Positions 7,575 through 13,919 of a DNA stretch of 14,278 bases are shown here, piece by piece; position 1 is the first letter of the stretch, and each line of letters starts with the position of its first letter. Position numbers and translations under genes: made by a program. The stretch is from Deltaproteobacteria bacterium (GTDB lineage: Bacteria; Desulfobacterota; Anaeroferrophillalia; Anaeroferrophillales; Tharpellaceae), in the NCBI GenBank assembly GCA_030633185.1, contig DAOVTG010000036.1, positions 1-14,278 on the forward strand, given 5' to 3'. The notes beneath the pieces are model-generated. The model made no database searches, had not been told where the DNA came from, and saw nothing but the letters and a program-made list of their open reading frames with translations.

Positions 7575-7684
7575 CACAAAACCTCTTTTATCTGACTTAT
7601 AAATCTACTTACTAATAATGATACGAAATTAACTGCAATCCAAAACAGGATAAAACGAAAAAAGCCTTCTACCTCAAGCGCCAT
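7574..7684 (-). CDS. Putative small membrane protein, 36 aa, coupled to the OadG-like gene
   Basis: An open frame of 37 codons whose TGA shares its A with the ATG of the OadG-like gene, a typical translational-coupling junction. The product starts MALEVEGFF, has one hydrophobic stretch (residues 8-29, including RFILFWIAVNFVSLLVSRF) and ends ISQIKEVL. A stop codon precedes the ATG by two codons, so this is the only possible start. No good ribosome binding site is seen, which lowers confidence. A candidate promoter about 46 nt upstream (7730-7758) would make it the first cistron of the oadG-oadB operon. I do not recognise the family. It may be a third small subunit or assembly factor of the pump, or a leader ORF that tunes translation of the next gene. 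Confidence 0.5.
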   Translation of the reverse strand: MALEVEGFFRFILFWIAVNFVSLLVSRFISQIKEVL

Positions 7685-7729
7685 GTAAAATCAACCAAAA
7701 ATCAACCCGGCATAAAGAGAACCTGACAA

Positions 7730-7758
7730 AATTTATCCCGACAGAGCAAATTAATCAA
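7730..7758 (-). promoter_or_regulatory. Candidate promoter of the decarboxylase (oadG-oadB) operon
   Basis: Read leftward, TTGATT (7758-7753) and TAAATT (7735-7730) are spaced 17 bp apart, each matching four of six consensus bases. The predicted start is near 7723, some 40 nt before the 36-aa ORF. The -35 box overlaps the foot of a hairpin (7757-7786). Confidence 0.45.
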
Positions 7759-7789
7759 CGGCTCGGCTCAGCTGAAAACCGCCGTTTTT
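7757..7789 (+). other. Terminator-like hairpin in the divergent intergenic region
   Basis: AACGGC (7757-7762) pairs with GCCGTT (7781-7786), with an inner GG/CC pair, and runs into TTTTT on the plus strand. No plus-strand gene lies upstream for it to terminate. Its 3' half, ACCGCCGTTTTTC (7778-7790), is identical to the 3' part of the leader terminator at 8081-8093, which suggests a decayed copy of that element or an operator near the leftward promoter. Confidence 0.4.
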
Positions 7790-7842
7790 CATTAAAACCC
7801 ACCGGGTTATCTGATTTATCAAGAAACAGAGTGAGTTTTTAT

Positions 7843-7864
7843 CGCGGGTTTTCGGAAATCCGCG
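7843..7864. other. 9-bp hairpin upstream of the uptake-operon promoter
   Basis: CGCGGGTTT (7843-7851) pairs with AAATCCGCG (7856-7864) around a TCGG tetraloop, with one G·T pair. Neither strand has a T-run after it, so a terminator is unlikely. It lies 33 bp before the -35 box of the rightward promoter and could be a regulator site. Confidence 0.35.
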
Positions 7865-7896
7865 CAACACCATCTACAGCAATTAGCAAAAAAATG

Positions 7897-7925
7897 TTGA
7901 CTTTTTCAACCTTTTTCGTTAGTTT
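7897..7925 (+). promoter_or_regulatory. Candidate promoter of the TonB-receptor/ABC uptake operon
   Basis: TTGACT (7897-7902) lies 17 bp before TAGTTT (7920-7925). The -35 is near consensus and the -10 is weak. A run of seven A residues precedes the -35. The predicted start near 7931-7933 falls just ahead of the first helix of the structured leader (P1 from 7937). No Fur-type palindrome is visible at this promoter. Confidence 0.55.
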
Positions 7926-7936
7926 CTACCCCGCTG

Positions 7937-8107
7937 ATTGAGTCAAGCTTACAGCTAAGAAGGCTGTAAACAGACTTTCTGCAGGCAACGTAGTAGGATA
8001 CGGCGCTCCAAACCGCACAACAGACTTAGTATAAGAAAAAATTACGACCACGAAGGTCGGCTGGCTCATAGTATAAATGAACCGCCGTTTTTCGTGGTCT
8101 TTTTTTT
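7937..8107 (+). ncRNA. Structured 5' leader with intrinsic terminator: candidate riboswitch or attenuator of unknown class
   Basis: An 8-bp outer helix P1 (ATTGAGTC 7937-7944 with GACTTAGT 8023-8030, two G·U pairs) encloses P2 (TTACAGC 7949-7955 with GCTGTAA 7963-7969, perfect, 7-nt loop) and a small helix CGTA/TACG (7989-7992, 7999-8002). A linker follows. Then comes a long terminator hairpin: GACCACGAA (8046-8054) pairs with TTCGTGGTC (8091-8099), inner pairs CGG/CCG, GG/CC and TCAT/ATGA, then eight T residues (8100-8107). A mutually exclusive hairpin CGACC-ACGAA-GGTCG (8045-8059) could break the terminator. Possible loop pairing: CTAAG (7955-7959) with CTTAG (8025-8029). The coding start is 37 nt after the T-run. 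I find no cobalamin box (GCCACTG) or TPP, FMN or GEMM core, and I cannot name the ligand. Confidence 0.6.
8046..8107 (+). terminator. Intrinsic terminator in the uptake-operon leader
   Basis: A 9-bp perfect base stem (8046-8054 with 8091-8099), an extended interrupted upper stem, and eight T residues immediately after. It precedes the receptor gene and has no gene upstream on its strand, so it must control entry into the operon rather than end another transcript. Confidence 0.85.
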
Positions 8108-8143
8108 GCCGTTTTCCTTACTTCATTTTCAAGGAATAACCGT

Positions 8144-10372
8144 ATGTTTTACAAATTACACACTCTTTTTCTACAACTCATTTTAGGGCTGACTTTTTTA
8201 TTGGTCGGCTCAAACCTGTGCCGGAGCAACAGTGAGACAACACCGGTCACAGCGACCCAACTGGAACAGATTACGGTTAAAGCCCAACCCATCAACCCCA
8301 CCAAACAAGAGGGCGACCTGCTTTATACCGGCAGCGAGATTACACCTGAAGGGTTAAAACTGGCCGGTATCGGCGGCCTAACCAGTGTTTATCAGGCCTT
8401 TTCCATACTCCCCGGTCTTAATCCGGAGCTCACCGATCCCACCGGGATCGGCGGGGCCGAGATTCGCCTGCGAGGGATCAAAAGCATGTTCACCGGATTG
8501 ACCTTTGAAGGAATCCCCAACTACGGTATCATGAGCGTCGGCCCCAGGGATTACATCTACGATCTTGAAAATATGACTGCCATCAAGCTTTATCGCGGTG
8601 CGACTCCGGCCGCCTTGAGCAGCGGCACCGGCAACCGCGGCGGCACTATTGCTTTAAACTATGCCCGGCCGACCGATGATTTTGCCCTGCAGCTTGGACA
8701 GAGCCTGGGTTCGAACTCCCTGATCCGCAGCTTTTTCCGGCTCGATTCCGGCCTTTTACCCAGCAAGAGCAAATTCTTCGTTTCCGGTTCCTACACCAAA
8801 GCCGATAAATGGAAAGGTGCGGGGGAGGTCGGCGGCCGCGATCATATCACGTTGGGCGTCAGCCAAAAGTTCAGTGACAACCTTGATGCTGAACTTTTCT
8901 ACAACTACAACGATGTCGAGCAGGACCTCTACAAAGGTCTCGATTACGATCAGGCCCGCCATATTTCTCACCATCACAAAGATGACTATCTGGAAGAGTT
9001 AACTGGAACTCCAGCCGACGTTGATTATTATAAATTCCATCACAGTAATTGTAAAAATCATGACGTAACGACGATTATCAACTATCGCCCTAACGACAAC
9101 CATTCGTTTTCATTAAAACCCTATTACTCATCTGAAGACAAAAAATGGCTCGATGGCGGGGCCGACAAATATGTCGAAGCCGAACGTTACGGGGCTAAAT
9201 TTGAATATGTGGGAGATTGGGCCGGAACCCTGATCAGCACCGGCTACTGGTATGAAAATCACGATCTCGAAAAATATATCCGCAAAAACAAGATCAACGA
9301 CCTGGGACGCAACTATGCTGGCTGGGCCTATCTTGCCGAGAACCGGGGCGGCGGCCACATTCACACCCCCTACCTGCAGCTGGGCCACAGTTTCGGCCCC
9401 TTCTCCTGCCAGGCCGGAGTCAAATATTTCGCTTACCACGAACCCGCCAGCCGGGCTTATCTAAGTAATAAGGGTACCCCCTACGCTTACGATAAAGCCT
9501 TGGGCGACAACCTTGGACTCGATTCCGAAATGAGTCTTAAGGACATGGACTACCAGAAATGGCTGCCCTCATTGAGCCTTGGCTACCAAGCCTCCCCGAC
9601 CCTCGAATTTTACCTAAATTACGGCCGCAACTACATGCGACCCTACGCCTATGTCCCGATCGCGATGATCTACAGCGGCAACCGCAGTAAATTTCAGGCG
9701 GCGGGCCTGAGCTTGCAGAATCTCTTTGACAAATGGAAACTTGAGACCTCGGATAATTATGACTTCGGCTGCCGTTTTCAACAGCGCTGGTTCAGCCTCG
9801 CCCCGACCATCTTCCATGCCCGCCATCAAGATCTGCTCTTTGTCGCTTATGACGATAAAGTCGGTGTCAATTACCATCAGAATGTTGGTGACGCCACCAT
9901 CTGGGGAGCCGAACTCGAGTGCAACATCTACCCGATGGATAATCTTATGTTCTTCTTTAACCCCAGCTATACCAAAGCCACCTTTGATGATAATCTTAAC
10001 AACGAAAGTAGTACACTTAAAACGAACGGCAATGATCTGCCGGACACGCCGCGCTGGCTTTTAAAGGCCGGCCTTATCTACCACTACAAAGACTTCTCAA
10101 TCTCACCCAGCATCAAGTATGTCGACCAGCGTTGCGGAGACATCGAAAACCAGGAAAAGATTGATGATTATACAACCGTTGACCTGACGGTAGGGTATAA
10201 GATAAAAAATCTCTGGTTTTTACAGGAAGCCAACCTGGAGATCGAGCTCACTAATCTATTTGACAAAAAATATGTCGGATCTATCAAGGCTGACGATGAC
10301 GGTTTTAAAGCCAGTCAATATTACTCCGGAGTACCGTTTACTACGGTTTGTAAAGTTAGCGGGAAATTTTGA
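8144..10372 (+). CDS. TonB-dependent outer-membrane receptor, 742 aa
   Basis: Ligand-gated beta-barrel that imports a scarce nutrient using TonB/ExbBD energy. An N-terminal hydrophobic signal (about residues 8-24) is followed by a TonB-box-like stretch, EQITVKA (41-47). The plug domain (about 50-175) shows AEIRLRGIKSMFTG and LYRGATPAALSSGTGNRGG. The rest is barrel, ending LTNLFDKKYVG and a final Phe, the usual outer-membrane insertion signal. A segment at residues 273-306 is His-rich (H273, H276-278, H299, H300, H306, plus C303), probably an extracellular loop. The start at 8144 has AAGGA 8 nt upstream. It is transcribed through a terminator-bearing leader and followed by a FecBCD-type ABC importer. 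Iron chelate, haem, corrinoid, nickel or another metal complex are all possible substrates. No TonB or Exb gene is in the window. Confidence 0.92.
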   Translation: MFYKLHTLFLQLILGLTFLLVGSNLCRSNSETTPVTATQLEQITVKAQPINPTKQEGDLLYTGSEITPEGLKLAGIGGLTSVYQAFSILPGLNPELTDPTGIGGAEIRLRGIKSMFTGLTFEGIPNYGIMSVGPRDYIYDLENMTAIKLYRGATPAALSSGTGNRGGTIALNYARPTDDFALQLGQSLGSNSLIRSFFRLDSGLLPSKSKFFVSGSYTKADKWKGAGEVGGRDHITLGVSQKFSDNLDAELFYNYNDVEQDLYKGLDYDQARHISHHHKDDYLEELTGTPADVDYYKFHHSNCKNHDVTTIINYRPNDNHSFSLKPYYSSEDKKWLDGGADKYVEAERYGAKFEYVGDWAGTLISTGYWYENHDLEKYIRKNKINDLGRNYAGWAYLAENRGGGHIHTPYLQLGHSFGPFSCQAGVKYFAYHEPASRAYLSNKGTPYAYDKALGDNLGLDSEMSLKDMDYQKWLPSLSLGYQASPTLEFYLNYGRNYMRPYAYVPIAMIYSGNRSKFQAAGLSLQNLFDKWKLETSDNYDFGCRFQQRWFSLAPTIFHARHQDLLFVAYDDKVGVNYHQNVGDATIWGAELECNIYPMDNLMFFFNPSYTKATFDDNLNNESSTLKTNGNDLPDTPRWLLKAGLIYHYKDFSISPSIKYVDQRCGDIENQEKIDDYTTVDLTVGYKIKNLWFLQEANLEIELTNLFDKKYVGSIKADDDGFKASQYYSGVPFTTVCKVSGKF

Positions 10373-10412
10373 GATTGACAGCGAACAAAAGAAAGAAAAA
10401 GAGAGGCGATGA

Positions 10413-10654
10413 AGTTAACAGGAAGCGAGAAAACGCGAACGTCGCTTCGCCCTCACAAACGGGGTCAAAGCTGGGAGGCTTACGCCTCTTGTACCAGCAA
10501 TGACCCCGCCTTCCTGAGGTTTGGGAAAGGGCAACGGTTTTTTCCCGCCCTATCTCGGCTGGGGTCATTGCTGGTACAAAGGGCGCAGCCCTCCAGCTTT
10601 GACCCCCTTGAAGAGAGCGAAGCAAAGTAACAAATTGCTCGCTTCAACTTAACT
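10413..10654. repeat. 242-bp nested palindromic element with two REP-like hairpins
   Basis: The outer arms AGTTAAnnnGAAGCGAG (10413-10429) are repeated inverted at 10638-10654. Inside them GCTTCGCCCTC (10444-10454) faces GAGAGCGAAGC (10613-10623). The core is two near-identical 47/46-bp units in opposite orientation (10461-10507 and 10561-10606), separated by 53 bp. Each unit is itself a hairpin: GGGGTCA pairs with TGACCCC, GCTGG with CCAGC, and a tip stem is GAGGC/GCCTC in the left copy and AGGGC/GCCCT in the right. The tip stems differ by two compensatory changes. No transposase and no clear target duplication are seen. It lies between the receptor and binding-protein genes and would be transcribed. 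It may be a REP/BIME-like pair or a MITE, and may stabilise the upstream mRNA or dampen read-through. Confidence 0.8.
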
Positions 10655-10679
10655 AAAAAACCAATTGAGAATCTCGACT

Positions 10680-11753
10680 ATGAGACACGCAAAGTTTTTT
10701 ATCATTCTACTTTTTTCACTACTTTTTATCGCTCCGGCTCAAGGACGAGAAATCATCGATCTGGCCGGGCGGACGATCAAGGTGCCGGAAAAGGTCGACC
10801 GTATTGTTGCTTTGGGACCGGGAACCTTGCGCCTCGTGGTTTATCTTAAAGCGGTCGATAAAGTGGTCGGCATTGAAACACTTGAGACCAAACCCCTGCC
10901 CCCCTTCTTTCGCCCCTATTCAAGCGTCAGTGCTGATCAAATCGCCCATCTGCCACAGGTCGGCAGCGGCGGCCCCGGCAAACTTCCGGATTTAGAAGCC
11001 CTACTCGCCTGCCGGGCCGAAGTCATCTTCAGCATCGGCCTTGATCACGGCCAGGTTGAGAACCTGCAGGTCAAAACCGGGATTCCGACAATCATCTTGA
11101 GCTATGGCAAACTTGGTGTCTGGCGCGAAGAAGCGCTGCAATCACTTACCTTGATGGGAGAGATTCTTGACCGACAGACACGAGCCCAAGAGATTGCGCT
11201 CTACCTGGAAAAAGCTCAAACAGAGCTGCGCCAGAAAACTGCGGCAGCCCCAACCGCTTCACCGACCGCCTATTTCGGCGGCCTCGCTTACAAGGGCATT
11301 CGCGGACTGGAGAGCACCGAAGAGGGCTACTTCCCCGGCACCCTGGTTAAAGCCAACAATGTTGCCGGCAACAACCCAACCAAAGGCCACCTTTTTATTG
11401 ATAAAGAGCGACTCCTGAAATGGAATCCCGAGGTGATTTTTCTCGACTACAGCAGCCATCACCTAATCAGTCGGGAGTATCTGGAAAACATAAGTTTCTA
11501 TCAACTATTGCAAGCTGTAAAACAGAAACAACTCTACTCGGTGTTGCCTTACAATCAGTACAATACCAACCTTGAGAGTGCCCTGGCCAACGCCTACTAC
11601 ATCGGCAGCCGACTCTATCCGAAAAGTTTTAAGGCTCTCGCCATTGAAGCAAAAATCGCTGAGATTTTTGACTTTTTTCTCGGCCTGAAAATTGATGTCG
11701 CAACCCTTCCGGCCTACCAGCCGTTTTGCCTCAAAACCATTGCCTGCCGCTGA
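10680..11753 (+). CDS. Periplasmic substrate-binding protein of a FecB/BtuF-type ABC importer, 357 aa
   Basis: Receives the substrate in the periplasm and delivers it to the permease. The signal peptide (basic start MRHAK, hydrophobic residues 6-17) has an Ala-Pro-Ala cleavage site after residue 20. No lipobox is present, so it should be soluble. The mature part begins REIIDLAGRTIKVP then VDRIVALGPGTLRLV, the classic start of the periplasmic binding protein type-III fold. Later motifs are AYFGGLAYKGIRG, a NNVAG/GHLFIDKERLL block and LYSVLPYNQYNTN. The frame extends five codons to a TTG at 10665, but the ATG at 10680 gives the better signal peptide. The ribosome binding site is weak (GAGA). 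The stop overlaps the permease start (TGATG). It belongs to the iron-complex/cobalamin binding protein family, and the substrate is not deducible. Confidence 0.9.
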   Translation: MRHAKFFIILLFSLLFIAPAQGREIIDLAGRTIKVPEKVDRIVALGPGTLRLVVYLKAVDKVVGIETLETKPLPPFFRPYSSVSADQIAHLPQVGSGGPGKLPDLEALLACRAEVIFSIGLDHGQVENLQVKTGIPTIILSYGKLGVWREEALQSLTLMGEILDRQTRAQEIALYLEKAQTELRQKTAAAPTASPTAYFGGLAYKGIRGLESTEEGYFPGTLVKANNVAGNNPTKGHLFIDKERLLKWNPEVIFLDYSSHHLISREYLENISFYQLLQAVKQKQLYSVLPYNQYNTNLESALANAYYIGSRLYPKSFKALAIEAKIAEIFDFFLGLKIDVATLPAYQPFCLKTIACR

Positions 11754-12826
11754 TGACAACCGCAACGACCCCAACCATTACGGCATACCAAAAACGGCTT
11801 GGCGGACGCAATCTAGGCGGTCTGCTGCTCCTTTTGGGTCTTGTCCTCCTCTTTCTTCTCTCGCTCAAAGTCGGCACCTATAAAATCTCCTGGTCAATGC
11901 TGCTCAACATCTTAAGCGGCGATAGCAGCGAGCCCCTGCTAGCCCATGTTATCTGCCAAATCCGTCTACCGAGGGCGGCTGCCGCCCTGGTCGCCGGAGC
12001 CGCCTTAGGCTGTGCTGGAGCGGCCATGCAGAATGTTTTACGCAACCCTCTGGCCTCACCGTTTACACTTGGAGTTTCACAAGGTGCCGCCTGCGGGGCC
12101 GCTTTCGCGATTATTGTTTTGGGGGCCGGTCTGCCGACCGCCAACAGCCCGACTCCTCCCGACCTGGCCCCCTATATTATAGTCTTGGCCGCCTTTGGCG
12201 GGGCTCTCTTGACGGTCACGGTTCTGACCATGCTCGCCTTTTTTCGCGATATCAGCCCCGAATCCCTGATTCTCGCAGGAGTCGCCTTAAGCGCTTTTTT
12301 TGGCGCGGTGACCATGCTTTTACAATATTTTGCCAGCGATATCGAAGTTGCCGGTACCGTCTTCTGGACCTTTGGTGATCTCAGCAAAGCCCGCTGGCGC
12401 GATCTTTTTCTGATGACCGCCCTGCTCTTGCCGACCCTCCTCTATCTCTGGCGTAAGGGCTGGAGTTTCAATGCCCTGCTCTGGGGTGATGAAACTGCGG
12501 CAAGCCTGGGCATTCAGGTCGGCCGTCTACGCCTTACAACCCTAATCATCACCGCCCTGCTGGCGGCCGTAACCATCGCATTTTTAGGCATTATCGGTTT
12601 TGTCGGCCTCATTGCTCCACACCTGATGCGCCCTCTGGTAGGCCAGGATTACCGCTACTTAATCCCCTATTCGGCCTTAGCCGGAGCGGTTTTACTGTTG
12701 GCAGCCGACCTTTTGGCCCGAATAATCATGGCTCCGGTCGTCCTGCCGGTCGGTATCCTCACCTCTTTTGCCGGAGCTCCGCTCTTTCTCTATCTGCTGG
12801 CCCGTAACCGCAAAGGCCATCAATGA
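11753..12826 (+). CDS. FecCD/BtuC-type ABC transporter permease, 357 aa
   Basis: Inner-membrane channel for iron-siderophore, haem, cobalamin or related metal complexes, acting as a homodimer because only one permease gene is present. Family motifs are IRLPRAAAALVAGAALG and CAGAAMQNVLRNPLASPFTLGVSQGA near residues 75-115. Further on come a FWTFGDLS stretch, GFVGLIAPHLMRPLVG (the cytoplasmic coupling region) and the C-terminal VVLPVGILTSFAGAPLF. About ten hydrophobic segments are seen. The open frame begins upstream at a TTG, but the ATG at 11753, sharing one base with the stop of the binding-protein gene (TGATG), is the natural coupled start. It overlaps the ATPase gene by 4 nt at its end. 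Length is slightly above the usual 330-350 aa because of a 20-residue polar N-terminus. Confidence 0.95.
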   Translation: MTTATTPTITAYQKRLGGRNLGGLLLLLGLVLLFLLSLKVGTYKISWSMLLNILSGDSSEPLLAHVICQIRLPRAAAALVAGAALGCAGAAMQNVLRNPLASPFTLGVSQGAACGAAFAIIVLGAGLPTANSPTPPDLAPYIIVLAAFGGALLTVTVLTMLAFFRDISPESLILAGVALSAFFGAVTMLLQYFASDIEVAGTVFWTFGDLSKARWRDLFLMTALLLPTLLYLWRKGWSFNALLWGDETAASLGIQVGRLRLTTLIITALLAAVTIAFLGIIGFVGLIAPHLMRPLVGQDYRYLIPYSALAGAVLLLAADLLARIIMAPVVLPVGILTSFAGAPLFLYLLARNRKGHQ

Positions 12827-13587
12827 GTTTAAAAGCGCAAAATATCAGTTTTGCCTACCATAAGAGTGCGGTTCTCAAGGAGATTTCATTCGCCCTGCAA
12901 CCCGGCACTATGGGGGTTATTATGGGCCCCAACGGTTCCGGCAAATCGACCCTTTTAAAAATCATTAACCGACTTATCGAACCCCAATCCGGAACGATTT
13001 TTATTGCCGGTGCTGATTATCGAAAACTCACCCGCCACGAGCTCGCCCGACACTGTGGCTACATGCCCCAAAAATCGCCCGCCGTTCACTGCACGGTTTT
13101 TGAAGCCGTCCTCCTCGGCCGCCAAGCCCTCAATCCGGAACGCCGTGAAGCTAAAAAAGGGCTGCAACAGGTCGATGAAATCCTTAAACTTATCCACCTC
13201 GACCAACTTTCCGATCGTCTCACCAATGAACTCTCCGGCGGTGAACTCCAAAGGGTAGTCATTGCCCGGGCTCTGGTACGAAAACCCAAAATCCTACTCC
13301 TCGATGAGCCCACCAACCACCTTGATCTCATCAATCAACTTGAGGTCATGTCACTGCTTAAAGAGATCACCCACCGGTTAAACCTGACAACTTTGGTCGT
13401 CACCCACGATCTTAACAGCGCCCTGCGTTTTGCCGACTCTTTCATCCTTTTAAAAGAAGGCTCCCTCCATACCGCCGGCCCGAAAGAGATCATCACGCCA
13501 AAGATCATTGAAGAGGTCTTTAAGCTGAAAAGCGTGATCGCCGAAGTCGCCGGTTTCCCGGTCGTAGTGCCCCTCGAACAAAATTGA
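12823..13587 (+). CDS. FecE/BtuD-type ABC transporter ATP-binding protein, 254 aa
   Basis: Cytoplasmic ATPase that powers the adjacent permease. Walker A is GPNGSGKST (residues 35-43), the Q-loop is MPQK (Gln83), the ABC signature is LSGGELQRV (137-145), Walker B is ILLLDEPTNHLD (157-168) and the switch His195 is in VTHDLN. All catalytic positions are intact. The length of 254 aa is typical of metal-chelate importer ATPases. The ATG overlaps the permease stop (ATGA), showing translational coupling. The gene is the last of the uptake operon and is followed by 64 bp and then a palindromic element. Confidence 0.96.
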   Translation: MSLKAQNISFAYHKSAVLKEISFALQPGTMGVIMGPNGSGKSTLLKIINRLIEPQSGTIFIAGADYRKLTRHELARHCGYMPQKSPAVHCTVFEAVLLGRQALNPERREAKKGLQQVDEILKLIHLDQLSDRLTNELSGGELQRVVIARALVRKPKILLLDEPTNHLDLINQLEVMSLLKEITHRLNLTTLVVTHDLNSALRFADSFILLKEGSLHTAGPKEIITPKIIEEVFKLKSVIAEVAGFPVVVPLEQN

Positions 13588-13650
13588 TTTTAAATAACGT
13601 CTTACCCAAAAGCAGCAACACTCCACGCAAAAATTCCGTAAATATTCGGC

Positions 13651-13753
13651 TTTAGGAACTGGAAATTAATAAGTTGTTGAGTTTTACGCCCTGATTTAGG
13701 TCACCTTTAGCAGGGATGTAAAACCGATGATTTATTTATTTCCAGTTTCTAAA
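13651..13753. repeat. 103-bp nested palindrome after the ABC ATPase gene
   Basis: The outer arms are 22 bp with two mismatches (13651-13672 and 13732-13753, starting TTTAGGAACTGGAAAT on the left). Inside, GTTTTACGCCCTG (13681-13693) faces CAGGGATGTAAAAC (13711-13724), with AGGTCACCT at the tip. There is no T-run after the structure, so it is not a classic terminator, although it could end or protect the transporter mRNA. MITE-like or REP-like origin is possible. No target-site duplication is obvious. Confidence 0.7.
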
Positions 13754-13919
13754 ATCGTTTCAACCTGTCTCGGTGTGGGAACATACCTCCGGGCCGAACT
13801 TTTACATTAAAGTCAAAATGGGTATTGTATTCTTGTTATAGGTGTGCTTTAAAGATTTACGATGTATACGTAACAAAGTCTGTTTTTTCTTATAATATCA
13901 GATAGTTACAACTTCTCTA

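Noticed and set aside
7612..7631. Fur-box-like string ATAATGATA
   Set aside because: Only one half-site matches and no palindromic partner follows. It lies within the 36-aa ORF rather than at a promoter.
7894..7939. Short ORF ATGTTGACT... overlapping the operon promoter
   Set aside because: Its start codon overlaps the -35 element, upstream of the predicted transcription start, and it has no ribosome binding site.
7931..8046. Cobalamin riboswitch as explanation of the leader
   Set aside because: The neighbouring BtuFCD-like genes make it attractive, but the conserved B12-box and GCCACTG-type core are absent.
8077..8139. A 20-codon ORF starting inside the leader terminator and ending just before the receptor
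   Set aside because: It has no ribosome binding site and its start and first codons are buried in the terminator stem. No run of regulatory codons suggests a leader peptide.
9128..9439. Long antisense ORFs within the receptor gene (and similar shadows in clpX, clpP, tig and the permease)
   Set aside because: They are in frames opposite to strongly supported genes and show no start signals or recognisable domains.
10356..10630. Two overlapping ORFs (89 aa minus, 73 aa plus) between the receptor and binding-protein genes
   Set aside because: Both lie almost wholly inside the nested palindrome, have no ribosome binding sites, and their translations mirror the inverted repeats. They are by-products of the repeat.
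13857..13873. Short palindrome TTACG-ATGTATA-CGTAA as an operator
   Set aside because: A 5-bp half-site with no adjacent gene or promoter could occur by chance in AT-rich sequence.
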